Source: Uranotaenia lowii (lineage: Eukaryota; Arthropoda; Insecta; Diptera; Culicidae). Taken from it: a stretch of 64,000 nucleotides of DNA. How positions within the stretch are numbered: position 1 is the first letter of the stretch; each line of letters starts with the position of its first letter. The notes beneath the pieces are model-generated. The model did no database searches and was not told the origin of the DNA. It saw only the letters and a list, made by a program, of their open reading frames with translations. The stretch spans positions 233,138,503 through 233,202,502 of the forward strand of contig NC_073692.1 in the NCBI RefSeq assembly GCF_029784155.1, in the 5' to 3' direction. Shown here in pieces: positions 22,377 to 33,399 of the stretch. Both the position numbers and the translations under genes were made by a program.

Positions 22377-22490
22377 GATTGGCTATTCGAAAATGGAAAA
22401 AAAATTAGACGCCCCGCCCCTTCATGAGTTTAGTTATTTGCAGCCTACGAAAGGTATAAAACAAGGGGTCAACTGACGGTTTGGTTCATT
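22377..22490 (+). promoter_or_regulatory. TATA promoter with inverted CCAAT and GC box
   Basis: GATTGGCT (inverted CCAAT) at 22377-22384, GCCCCGCCCC at 22411-22420, TATAAAA at 22455-22461, and an initiator-like TTCATT with A at 22488, 33 bp after the first T of the TATA box. Spacing is textbook for RNA polymerase II. The transcript would run + into 80 bp of unique leader and then the CA/minisatellite tract. No start codon heads a convincing frame. The composition recalls histone gene promoters, but it could also be a retroelement promoter. Confidence 0.55.
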
Positions 22491-22603
22491 GTATCAGAGA
22501 AATTGAAACTAGTGACACGGGCAGTAGCAGAGCTGACCAACAGCGGCGGAAGCAAGTTGTGTTGTGACAGCTCAGAACCTCACTAACCCACCTCACTAAC
22601 CCA

Positions 22604-22604
<1 letters not shown>

Positions 22605-22666
<62 letters not shown>
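22605..22666. repeat. (CA)n microsatellite, about 31 units
   Basis: Perfect dinucleotide run. The Cys/Val-rich minus-strand frames that cross it are artefacts. Confidence 0.95.
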
Positions 22667-22667
<1 letters not shown>

Positions 22668-22759
22668 CCGCAACCCCCTTACCACCTTCACCCACCACAC
22701 TCTCCATCCCCACCCTTCGCTTAACACCCACCATCGCACACCACCCGCACGTAACACAC

Positions 22760-23075
22760 CACCCGCCCATCTAATACCACCACCACACACCCATCGCACA
22801 ACACCCATCCATCACACATCACCCACCCATCTCACATCACCCACCCATCACACACCACCCACCATCACGCACCACCACCACCCATCGCACACCACAGCAC
22901 ACCACCCACCCATCACACACCACCCACCCATCACACACCACCCATCCATCACACACCACCCACCCATCACACACCACCCACCCATCACACACCACCCACC
23001 CATCACACACCACCCATCCATCACACACCACCCATCCATCACACACCACCCACCCATCACGCACCACCAACACAA
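22760..23075. repeat. CACCCACCCATCACACAC minisatellite
   Basis: About 15 units of an 18-bp repeat, in variants CACCCACCCATCACACAC and CACCCATCCATCACACAC, denser and more regular from 22905 on. It grows out of imperfect CACC/CATC-rich sequence starting near 22680. Because the unit is a multiple of three it creates false open frames on the minus strand (GWVVCD repeats). Confidence 0.92.
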
Positions 23076-23118
23076 CGCACTCGTCATCCACCTATTGTAG
23101 AAGAAAAGTCAAGCGCAA

Positions 23119-23150
23119 CTCTCTTTAAGATTTTGGCCCTGAAAAGGGCC
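23119..23150 (-). terminator. Histone-type mRNA 3' stem-loop and U7-like element, no histone gene
   Basis: On the minus strand: GGCCCT-TTTC-AGGGCC (23135-23150), a 6-bp stem with the UUUC loop bound by SLBP, with A-rich flanks on both sides. A purine-rich AAAGAGAG (23119-23126) begins 8 nt downstream where U7 snRNA would pair. On the + strand the loop would be GAAA, so minus is the meaningful strand. A histone gene should lie at about 23160-23700 on the minus strand, but I see no histone codons there. Likely a leftover of a decayed or deleted histone gene. Confidence 0.55.
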
Positions 23151-23160
23151 TTTTTCTGTT

Positions 23161-24510
23161 ATTTGTAGATATGAAAACATGGTCAATCTAACGCTTCCTC
23201 GGGAATCTCGTGTTTAAGCAACAGTTTAAGCTAGTGATTGCTATGTGATCTTAAGGGAAATGAAAACATGATACTGATTCCAATCCAACGAGACGCATGA
23301 GACTAAAAACAGTTTGAGAGCTTTTGCCCTGAGTCAAGCGTTTAGATCAAAGCAGTCATTGTAGGCTTTTCTCGCAAGCGTTTGATACAAAGCTCATGTG
23401 TTTATCACATTATTTGCATAACTGCCGGGCGCATAATTTCGACGACATCGGCCTTGTTTCTGCTTATACTTATATTTAATTCGCCTTTTGTTATGCAGTT
23501 GAAAAAGCTGCATACTATCTTTATGGGTCGATTTAGACCATTAATAGTTATTAAAACGACAATTTATGGAAGAATGATTTTTTTCGAAGTTAAGTTCCTT
23601 TAAAAAATTCGACATACTTTATTCTAGAATGCTTATTTGAAACGAAAAACACATTGACTCGGGATAGGCTGTAGTAATTCTACGTGAACTTCTCGGTCGT
23701 TTCATATATACAACCACTGTAACTTTTTTTTATTGTTATCATTTTTACATTATATGGAAAATTAATATTGTGAAATTTGTCCATACAAAGAATTTCCAAC
23801 ATAGAAATATAGGTAATTCGAGAGCTGATTAAAGACTTTTAGTAGAAAATGCTATTTCTTTCCAACAGTGAATTTTAAATTTGCTGTAGTGTGTACCGAA
23901 TAAATTCTTCAAACTTTCTGAAATTTAAACCTGAATAATCCGTTATCAAGTTTGGAGGGTTAAAACGTGTCTATTTGTTTTACGATGTGCGGTTTACGGT
24001 TCCTGATGCGATCCGGTTTCGAAAAGAACAAATAAGAGTAAAAAAAACTGAATTGACACACATCTTCATCAGCACGCAGCGATTTGTTGTGTATTTTGGC
24101 TTTCTGTAATCAGCACAAGTGTAATGTACACATGGCTTTGTTTTTTATTTCCCGCTAAATTTTGACCCGCTACTGACTGCCTGTTTGGCCGATTGAAGTT
24201 AATTAGCACAGAGCATCGCGCACGAAAAATGAAAAATATTGAATAATAAATCATAGTTTTGTTTAGTTTTGTGCGATGGTTTTGCTATTTATTTGATTGA
24301 CTTTTTTTGACAACAACTGGGATTTTAGATAACTCTGTTAAAATCGATTTTTGTGTAATTAATTTTCCAATCAGTCTGAAAAAAGCTAGATGTTCCTATT
24401 TAACAAGTTTCGGCCAATTTGAGAAATTGTTATTTAGATAGTTTTCTTTTTATTTTGAATTTTGCTTTAAGTTTCAATTGTTAGTGGTCTCTTTTTTAAC
24501 TTGATATACT
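23161..24510. other. No recognisable feature
   Basis: AT-rich. Checked on the minus strand for histone sequence because of the adjacent stem-loop; none seen. Short frames only (61-73 codons). Confidence 0.35.
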
Positions 24511-25435
24511 AAAGCATGGATCATCCAAAATCTGGACGCACTGTTTATTATACCATAGCGCTCCTAGTTCTCGGATTTGGAATGTTTTGACAGTACTTTG
24601 TTCGGAAATGTTTCCTCTATCAGTGCCGAAAATTTCATAACGATTCGTTTTGTTCCAATAAAGTTACACGTAATGGAAGCCGCGAAGTGAAAATTAATTT
24701 TGGACACCCACGTCAAAAACCCAACGTGGTCTGGTTCAAAAATCGTGAAATCTAATTTTGAGCGGCTTCCTGGCCAAAAATTTGACAAAGCCAAGGGTCG
24801 GGGTGATGTCCCCGCCAAGTTCAAATTCGTTTTTGCCGATAAGTGTGCAAGAAAGTGTTTGATCTGGCAAGGTATTTGCAGCTGCGGACGAAAAACCCCG
24901 GTTTTTGTGAAAAACAAGACCATGGACTCCGAAATGTACAAGAAGGATTGCCTTAAAAAACGTTTTTTTTTCGTACATTAGATCTCACAAAGGACCAGTA
25001 AAGTTTTCGCCAGATTTGGCATGCTGCCACTACAGCTAGGAGGTACTACAGTGGCATTCGACCAACGGGTGGATTTTGTAGAAAAGGACATCAACCCACC
25101 CAACTGCCCTCAATTCCGCCCTATCGAAAAATTTTGGGCAATTGTCAAGCAGAAGATGAAGAAGAATGGTAGGACGACTCGGGATGCATCAGAGATGATG
25201 AGATTGTGGAACAAAATGGCCGCTGAGGGCAGTGAATAGGGTGTCCAAACTATGATGAGTGGTTCTAGAAGAAAAGTTCGAAATTTCATGAAAACAACAT
25301 CGAAATAATGTTTTTCTTATTTTTCCTTTGAAGTGCAATAAAAACCCTACATTTTGATTACAAAATATTTTAATTGCGTTTAGCTCCGAGATAGACCCTT
25401 TTTAATGCGTCCAGATTTTGCGTGATCCATGCTTT
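24511..25435 (+). mobile_element. Tc1/mariner DD37E transposon, internally deleted
   Basis: Inverted termini of 30 bp (24511-24540 and 25406-25435, two mismatches; core AAAGCATGGATCA) enclose the remains of a transposase gene. No clear TA duplication at the edges. At 925 bp it is shorter than intact members, which are usually about 1.2-1.3 kb. Confidence 0.88.
24700..25239 (+). pseudogene. DD37E transposase pseudogene
   Basis: Catalytic-domain remains of a Tc1/mariner transposase. Visible in order: a segment around RLPGQKFDKAKGRGDVPAKF (24760-24825), then CLIWQGICSCG (about 24860-24890), then FSPDLACCHYS carrying the second catalytic Asp (codon at 25013), and NPPNCPQFRPIEKFWAIVK carrying the catalytic Glu (codon at 25126). 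Counting the aligned residues gives 37 between Asp and Glu, the DD37E signature, allowing one single-base frameshift between them. An in-frame TAG at 25037 interrupts the reading frame. The N-terminal DNA-binding helix-turn-helix part and the first catalytic Asp are missing, consistent with an internal deletion. Not functional. Family assignment comes from the DDE spacing and the conserved blocks. Confidence 0.85.
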
Positions 25436-26455
25436 TCATGGTTAGAATTATGGATCTTGCTTATTTGAAGAATCTCATTCTTTTTGTTTGAACTCTTCTT
25501 AAATTTTAGAATCAGTTTTAAGAGAATTTACACAGCTGATAATTGCCCCATTTTTTAATTGCAGTTTTACAGTGAGAACAAAACCTTCAATTTGATTCCC
25601 GTGAATGTTGGTAATACACAGTTTATTTTGCATTTGCATTTTTTTCATTAAATACCAGAAAAAATATTTACGTCCGCGGGAACCGGGAATAAATGGAAAT
25701 TCAAATTTTAACAATCTCAAGCAACACACAAAAAGTACGTTCCTATGTTCAATATAAAACTTTAAAAAAAACATTAAAAAAAAATTAAGGAAAGCGAAGA
25801 AATTAAAGCGTGAAAACATCGATATTCGACATTCTTTATCTCAGAAATATCTAGACCAAATTCTTCAAATTTGGTATCTTTGAGTTGCCAATAGTTTTGT
25901 GTTCAATTTTGTAGAATATAGTTTCATGATCAGATTTGCAACAATTGAGTTATGCTTTTGAATGTAGCACATTTGCGGCAAGTGTAAAAACGAGATATCT
26001 AGTATTTGGTGTGCACAATGTGTTTACAATTTACGAAACATAGAATTTAAAGCTTTAGGCTTAAATCCCTTACGAGATTATTAAAATCAGATAAATTTCG
26101 GAGAAACCGGGTAATTCGACTGATATTTGGCTGAAAGCGCCTAGTGCTGATTAAAATCTGTAGACAACATAGAAATCTTCTGTTTAAATGACCGTAGGAA
26201 ATTCTGGCAACAATTCAAGAGAATGGTAATGAACGTTAGGTATCGTAATAAAGATAGGAAACAATTTTGTGCTTTGTGAAACATTTGATGCTCTTTATTT
26301 GAAATTGTATTGTAACTTGCTCAGAAAATATTTTGGTATCTGAGAGAATGAAAACAATTTTAATAAAACTAAATCCTCCTGTAGAGTAAACATTGCTGGA
26401 TTCTTCCCCGAATTTTTTTTTGGCTGAACAAATGAGCAGTGCCAATTAAGCACCA
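25435..26455. other. AT-rich region with worn repeats
   Basis: CGGGAACCGGGAATAAATGG near 25676 is a worn family A terminus. 25815-26060 (family F: GATATTCGACATTCTTTATC, then CAGA..TAT...GACCAAATTCTTCAAATTTGGTATC) resembles 32836-32866 plus 33335-33400 and 48860-48940. No gene. Confidence 0.4.
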
Positions 26456-26459
26456 ACTT

Positions 26460-26745
26460 TTTAAAATACCTGGCAATATCTGGGCCTTGGTTCTCAAATA
26501 TTTATCATAAAATCCGGACAAATCTAACCAGAATTAGGTGATAATTCGAAAAAAGTGACTTAAAAGTGACTAAACCCACCTAAAACTTTTATTTTTTTAT
26601 GAAACACGTCAGCAGCCTTTAAATTTCTTTTCTAACTAAAAAAACAATTCGGAAAAAAGAGCAACTTAGTTTGTTTTATTTGTCCACTTTACTTTAAAAA
26701 CCCGGGCATGTTCAAATAAATCCGGGGAATCTGAAATGCATAGCC
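26460..26745 (+). repeat. CCGGGC-repeat family B, worn copy
   Basis: Starts CCTGGCAATATCTGGGCCTTGG and ends AACCCGGGCATG ... ATCCGGGGAATCTG. Shorter and more diverged than 35669-36080. Confidence 0.45.
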
Positions 26746-27234
26746 TGCAATAAATAATAATACATCACTTTCTCTTATTTATAGAAATAAATAAAATATT
26801 TCAGAAGTTTCCAGCGAATCAAGCATTATGTGCTGATAAGGAAGTATTTTCTTCTCATTTAAAATTTTTAATGGCTTTTACGGGCGATAGATGATTTTTT
26901 TTTCAGATTGGTTAAAATTTAAAATAAAAAATATCAGTTTTGAAAAAAAAAATCAAAAAAGTGAAGAAAAATGCATTTAAATAATAAATTTTTTCGGGCT
27001 TTGTTGGGAATAAAATTAATATAACCAGGCAATTTGTAATGCTCACTTTAAAAGCATAAGAATGCCTATGAATAATGCAAAATTAATGTTAGTTTTTCGA
27101 TCATTATTGAAAATTGCATTGATATATACACTCTACACCCTTTTTAATTTTTACAAAAAAAAAGAATCTGTAGTTGACTAAATATGATCAATCGACAACA
27201 CTGAGCCCTAATTTCATACTTTTGATTCGGATTT

Positions 27235-28000
27235 TTTTAAGTAGCCTCTAGCAAATACCCTGAACTCTGTATATCATTTTTCAAATGACCATTCTCAAAT
27301 TATTATTATCATTAAAACGCTCTCATATTGAATTGCAAGTTTCATTGAGCGTTTATCTAAACATTAATATTGTTTTATTTTGCATCTCATCTTATTCCAG
27401 ATTTATGATTCTGTGTCTTAAACAGTTTTGTATTTGAATTTAATTTGTAATTTGATATTACGAGTTTAATTTCAGAATTTGAGTTGTGGGTCTGAATCAA
27501 ATTCGTTTTTCGGTTTTGAATTCCACTGTTGAACTTTCTGAATCTCCATGGAATTTGAATTTTATTTTGTTGTATTTTTCCTATTCTAGGTTCTTTGTCT
27601 GAAGTCTGAATGTTACTTCCCAAAAGTCACGAGGGAATTATTTATTCTGTTTTCGATGAAGCTCATACCAAGTGATTTATGATTCAATGAAAAGATCTTT
27701 AATACCTATCTTTAAATTGTTATAATTAAGATTTTTGAATGGTGATAAAGTTATAAAACAAATTGTGAATTGAATTTTGCATTTAACAGCTCTTATCAGC
27801 ATTTTAATTTTCGATTAGCTGATTAATTCTTCCGCAATGTTTGCACGTGATGGATTAACAATTATTGTTTGAACATTCAGAAAATGGTTATTTGAAGGCA
27901 ATATAACGAACTCTTTACAGTTTCTTTGTAAGTTTAAAACAATCTGTGTTCTCTAGCATAGCATATGAAAAAAAAAATTGGTTCAAAGGCCTCCCCAGGT
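27235..28000 (+). repeat. hAT-like family C, diverged copy
   Basis: Collinear with 9960-11150 in the family C element: CAAATGACCATTCTCAAATT near 27283 against CAAATGATCATTCTCAAATT near 10003, and CGCAATGTTTGCACGTGAT near 27833 against the same word near 10974. Termini are not preserved. Confidence 0.55.
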
Positions 28001-29050
28001 TTTTAGTAAAAAAAGTTTTGAAACAAATTTAGAATTGCAAAAATATAGTTCCAAAACTTTCATGATTATTAACTTATATTTATAAGACTGGGATAAACGT
28101 CCTTCAAACCGGAACCTATTCAGAAAAAATACAGGGCATAAACAAACAAATATGCAAATTTGTAATATCAATCTTAAAGCACAGCTTCCGTTTTTTAGAT
28201 ACAACGGAAAAAATTAAGTAAAAATTTCAACGACAAAATAGTTTTTTTTTTTTAATTAAAAATCTTTTTTTTTTGCTATATGGTTTCTTTTCTCTTCGGA
28301 ATTGAATTTGAAACTTTGTATGGTGCTCAAAGCAAAAAGTACTGTCCAAACCTATTTCTGGTATTCTCAAAACTCGAAAGCTTTTTACTTTGATTCCAGA
28401 AACAATAATGAGTTGAACCATTAAACATTAACAGTAAAATATTATTTCTTCGAATAAATGATTGATATTTCAGACACCTCAAGCTTGATCTAAATCTAGA
28501 ATAATGAGTTGAAGCAAAATCATTTTATTTTTTTTAGGTTGGTATGCTATGCTGGTCACAATTTGCATCAACTAGCAATATTTTAGAATTTTAAGTTAAG
28601 AGAAAATAGATTAATTTTAATATGTTCATTGTTTTTATCGGCGATTAAAACTTATCATCAATCGAGAAAATAGATTGTAACTCCGGTCATTATTTTACTA
28701 AACAGTCTTGATAACATCAATTTACTTTACTCTTACTAAGATTTTGTATGGATGGGCTGACGATAAATCAATAAAAAACAATTACATAGATGCCAAAACT
28801 GATAGTTCACTGTGCTTCTTTTGCTTCAGTAATTCCTATAACTTTTCACAAAAATCATGCATTCCAAGATTCAAAGTATTTTTTTTTGTAGAAACTGGGA
28901 ATATTTTTATGAATTTACAGAATAGCCAAATTTTTACCTAAATTGGATACCAAGTTTTGATTGAAGCTTTAGATTTAGCTGATTTCTGAAAAATTGAATA
29001 AATTAACGATTAGTTCTTTTTTTAGAAAAGATCTGCTTTGAAAGTACTTC
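28001..29050. other. AT-rich region, nothing supported
   Basis: Short AT-biased frames on both strands. No repeats or signals recognised. Confidence 0.3.
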
Positions 29051-30450
29051 TTTGCAAAAACGGTCGGCATTTACCGGCAAAAAGGCACTAGATTCTCGTC
29101 AACAGTACGTCATCATGCATCATGCAAATATCTGCAGCTTAATTAAAGTTTACAATGAACATGAATCGGAAAATGACGCGACTTTCAAGGTATTTGACAA
29201 TCGTTCTGACCTTACTGATTCGTATCAGGAAGGAAAATGAGTTGTAATTTCCTATACACTCTACCTACAGTCTCCCAAGCTAGAAAATATTTCCCAGCCC
29301 ACTTTTTTCCTCCCTGTCGCACACAAAACACATTCCGGCTTTCCCTGGAACCTATTTCAATGTCAATTATTACGTGCCACGTGGTGGCGCGATCGCACTC
29401 CCCAATGTCAAAGTGGCACGAACGCTTTTCTTCGTTTTTTTGTTACCTGTCATTTACGACGGCCCTTAAGTTGATTGGTCAGCACACTTACAGGTTTACT
29501 TAGTTTAAAAGATACGTTATGATATAGACATGTTTTTAAAGGTTTCTTAAATTTTTAATACGAATTTTTAAAGTGCCAAAAATCTAAAATTGCAACAAAA
29601 AATTACAGCTGCAGTAACCTCGATCAGCTCTCACGTTCCCAAACATTCCGATACTTTAGCAAAAGTACCTAGCCATTTTCAGCATGAGAGCAAACCCTTC
29701 CCTCGACCGCCTTCCAGTTCAAACACAAATGTGGACCCTTATCGTTTAGCCAGCATCATCGCCATCATCATCATCAAGTATAGCCCCAAAGCAAAAATTC
29801 ATTGATGCAAAAATTCTGCACACTTCAGTCACGTTCCCGTTCTGGTTTCACCTTCTAATAGAGGCAGATACCGAAGCAAGAAAAAAATCAGAACTCCTTG
29901 AGTACACCACACTTGGCCCCGTTCTTTTTTCGCTGTTGTCTTGAACCGAGACCAAATTCATGATAGCCATTAGATTTTATGACCCAGCAGCTTGCCAGCC
30001 CCCAAATCCGACCCCAGAAAACGGATAGAGCACTGCTACTTTTGTTGAAAGATTTTTTCCCCTCATCTCAGACAGAATGTTGCCGACACGTTGCATTAAC
30101 TAACGAAACGAAACACGAGTAAGTCACCATCTCATGTCAACAGCTGTTTGCGAAAAAAGCCTTCTCGATTTAAGGCAGCGATCAGAATGCGCCTGTTTGT
30201 TGTCGGTCCTCGATTGGTTCATGATATGCAACGAGCCTGACGTAACCCCTCAAAGTGTATGCAGTGCAAGGGACAATTTATTTATGCGCTTCTAATACGC
30301 CATGACCAAGACCGTGCTTGCGTTGCTTATGTTGGATTTTTGTAATAATGAGCAGTTCGAGTCCTGCCGCTTCTAAGTCGCATGTTTATGGTCACATTAA
30401 AATCAACGAGCAACATAATTATCCGATTTGAAACAGGGAAGAATGAATAT
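29051..30450. other. Unique GC-richer island, possibly regulatory
   Basis: About 1.4 kb of non-repetitive sequence with balanced base composition in an otherwise AT-rich, repeat-filled window. Contains ATCATGCATCATGCAAAT (POU/octamer-like words) near 29112 and a CATCATCATCGCC-type trinucleotide run near 29755. Frames of 62-88 codons (29052-29240, 29237-29503, 29590-29805) do not have ATG-plus-splice context I trust. An acceptable donor (AAG|GTATTT) follows the first at about 29190. Best guess is conserved non-coding or intronic enhancer DNA. Confidence 0.3.
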
Positions 30451-31400
30451 GTGACATCGTAAGATATGGATGCTGCTTTCTGGAGAACAACCACTGAGCG
30501 TTCTGCTTGAAGTGATTACTTAACAATAAAAAGTTGCGAAGTTTGTAGGTCATATCTATTATAAAATATTTATAACATCTTCTAAACAGCCTTAAACGTA
30601 TGCTAGGGCAATTCTAAATAGCTGACAGCGATTTGAACTAAAAACCTAAGGATGATATGATTAATCGTTAAATAGGATAAATGTACACGACCTTTGCACC
30701 TAAGGCATGGTTTAAACTTTTTTGCAACATTCCAACCTTCCTGTTAAGTACACCATAGAACATCCTTTGATGAATTTACTTGCTAACTTTCTAAGAGTTC
30801 AACAAAAAATATGTTTTCTCTATGGGATTCTCATAAATGTGAGAAAAATACCAGTAAAATTAAGACTTTTCTAACTTTTAATGCAGAATGTTAAATCTAC
30901 TTGTAATCTATCCAAAATCTGTAAAGAGATACGGTTCCGACAATAGTGGATTTTTACGGTGACTTTTTGTTAATTTTCTAATTTTAACTACGATGTCGAG
31001 TTGATGTGTATCTTTTTCAATTGCTAATTTCTCGTAAACAAGCTGGCTCTTGACGAAAAACTCTACATTGAAACAATCCTTACATTTGAAACAACCAGTT
31101 AGGAAAGAAACGACGGTTAAAATGGAGAACAAAGAGTTTGTTCACAAAAATCTGAAATTTTGTCTCTAAACCCTAGCGGCTTTATACATACTTTATGTTT
31201 ACACATTTTTTCAATTTTCTCTCCTTCATTCAATACAATTTAGCTTTATTTAGCATTCGGATCATGACAAGTTGGAAAAAGTACTTGTTTTTACTGGATA
31301 AGTGTATATTTTCGATAAAATCGGATGTCGGGTGTTGCAAGTAACGTATTCAACCAAGAAAACACAAATTAGTTGAAAATTTCCAGAGAAATCTAAGAGA
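30451..31400. other. AT-rich region, nothing supported
   Basis: A 74-codon minus-strand frame (30908-31132) has no motif. No repeat relationship seen. Confidence 0.3.
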
Positions 31401-31404
31401 AAAA

Positions 31405-32178
31405 CGCGGGGTAAGTGACGACACCAGCAGTCCATAACAATTAATGTTATATTTTTTTCGCTTTGCTTCAGCTCATCTTTTCAGCATTTGTAAACAACAT
31501 GTTCTGCATCAAATGGAACGTAATTTTATCAAAATTGATCCACTGCTGATTTTTTAATGATTTTTTAAATTTCAACTATACGAAAAACCGTCCCCACTTA
31601 CCCCGATGTACCTTACAGTGAACTACTCATGCAGCACTGATAAAATCTGAATAAAGCTAATCAATCTTGAAAAAGTATTTCGGATGGCATGGGCTTATTA
31701 TGACTAACCCAGGGTGGCCACCCATTCGTGAAAAGCGGGAAATGCGAGAAAAAGACGGGATTTGAAATCCAACGGGAAAATAGCGGGAAAAAGCCGGGAA
31801 TTCTTTCGAAAAGTCGGGAATTTTTGGCATAGTGAAAGTTTGTTCGATGAAGTTTGGTCGAAATAGGTCGAAACAAGTAGAAATGGATTGACAGTTGATC
31901 ACCAGTCTCTTTCCATTTGACGAATTCTACCAGGTCGAAACGGATCCTCCTGTCGAGTTGGATCGGTTTCGACTAGTTTCAACTTGCTTAATTGAACAAC
32001 GGGAATAACCGTAACGAAACCGTCAATGCAGTATGCTCGCAGTTCTCACTTGAGGTTTGTCGAGTCCTCAAAAACAAAAGATAGAGAAGAATCTGAAAGA
32101 AACTATTGCAAAACGGAAGCGAGAGGCAGAAAATAAGGCAAAGGAACGTCCACACTTACCCCGGTGTACCTTACCCTT
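31405..32178. repeat. GGGGTAAGTG-type ends and a family A-like terminus
   Basis: Contains CGGGGTAAGTGACGAC (31408), an inverse end CCCCACTTACCCCGATGTAC then CTTAC (31592-31616), and a near-duplicate of it, CACACTTACCCCGGTGTACC (32151-32170). Between them CAGGGTGGCCACCCATTCG (31707-31725), followed by degenerate CGGGAAAA units up to 31830, looks like the end of a family A relative. Probably several nested short DNA elements; individual boundaries not resolved. Confidence 0.45.
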
Positions 32179-32875
32179 TTTCTTTTATGAATCATATTTG
32201 TTCAACATTTTCGACTCGAGTTAGGGTCAAGTGGGGTAATTATGAACACGGGGTAATTCCGAACAAGTGCCATACGCGGTGCTGTGAGGGAAGAATGATC
32301 ACAAAAAGTTCCAAAAGTGATAGTTTAACATCCAATTGATCGCTATAAGCTGTTTTTGATCTGTTTTCAAATCCTCATGATATCATTTCAGATGTTTTAA
32401 AAAACCATTACCCCGTGAAACGGAAATCGTTTTCGACAATTTTCAATGTTTTGAATATCTGATCATAGGAAATCCAGCTGGAATGTTGTTATCACTTGTT
32501 TTACATACAGTTTTTGATGCTTTGTCTGGATTTTGAAGAAATTTTGAAAAATTTTATTCCCACTGATCAACAGATGAGTGTTCATATTTACCCCATAGTT
32601 TTCGTCCTATGGGGTAATTATGAACACATATTCTTATTCATTTCCTGACATTTCTTTGGCTTTTTGATGGTCTAATGTCTTATTCATCAGCTTAGGGGGC
32701 CATTCACTAATTACCCAAACATTTCTAGACCCCTTTCCCCCTCCTCCCCTTGTGAGAAATTTCTAGCAAAACTACCCCCCTCCCTCCCCCCCTTCTGTAA
32801 GATCTTAATAAATTTAGGACCGTGAAGAAATCCTAGCCAGGAAACATCAACACTCGGCATTCTGTATCACAGAAT

Positions 32876-33325
32876 GTATGTAGTATGTTAGTTATCCACC
32901 ACGGGGGTGCGGTGCACGGATTCACCGCAGTTTCTGCCTAAGTATATGCTCACATGCCTTCTTATATAATTAGTTTCGACAAATCTCCAAAGCACACGTA
33001 CACCGTACCCGGACCCCATGGCTTCGTATGAACTGTTGTGGATGAATGTATTGTGTTGGTGTTGGTATATTTTGGAAGAACGAGTCAATCAGAGGGTTAG
33101 TTTATTTACAGGTATTCCGGCATCCGTGTTTATACCTGCCCAGCTGGCAACTGATTGAACATTCTTATTATATAGTCAGTTATAAGATGAAACACATCTT
33201 ACCTGTCGGCCACTTATGGGATTCGAATTCAAAGGTTTTCTTGCCGCTACCGGGAATCGAACCCAGTACGCCTGGCATACCAAATCCGAACTCGCGTCAG
33301 CCTATCCGCTAGACCACATCAGCGC
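32876..33325 (-). mobile_element. SINE family 1, copy 2, with 9-bp target duplication
   Basis: Flanked by perfect TCACAGAAT repeats at 32867-32875 and 33326-33334. Read on the minus strand it starts GCGCTGATGTGGTCTAGCGG, has an A box (TGGTCTAGCGG), a B box (GGTTCGATTCC) and GGCCGACAGGTAAGATGTGT, all matching 2719-2890. After about 165 bp it diverges completely from that copy and continues into a 280-bp body ending in a worn ACATACTACATAC tail. So one tRNA-like head is joined to two different 3' parts in this window. Confidence 0.82.
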
Positions 33326-33399
33326 TCACAGAATCCTCTGGACCAAATTCAATAAATTTCATATTTAAGTGAGGTCCGCAATGTGTTAAGTGTTGAGTT

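Noticed and set aside
22486..23091. Minus-strand Cys/Val/Gly/Trp-repeat ORFs across the CA and CACCCATC arrays
   Set aside because: They are the translation of tandem repeats in more than one frame; unit lengths explain the open frames.
23135..23150. Rho-independent terminator on the + strand (hairpin followed by TTTTT)
   Set aside because: The context is eukaryotic; the minus-strand reading as a histone stem-loop has the correct loop, flanks and U7-like element.
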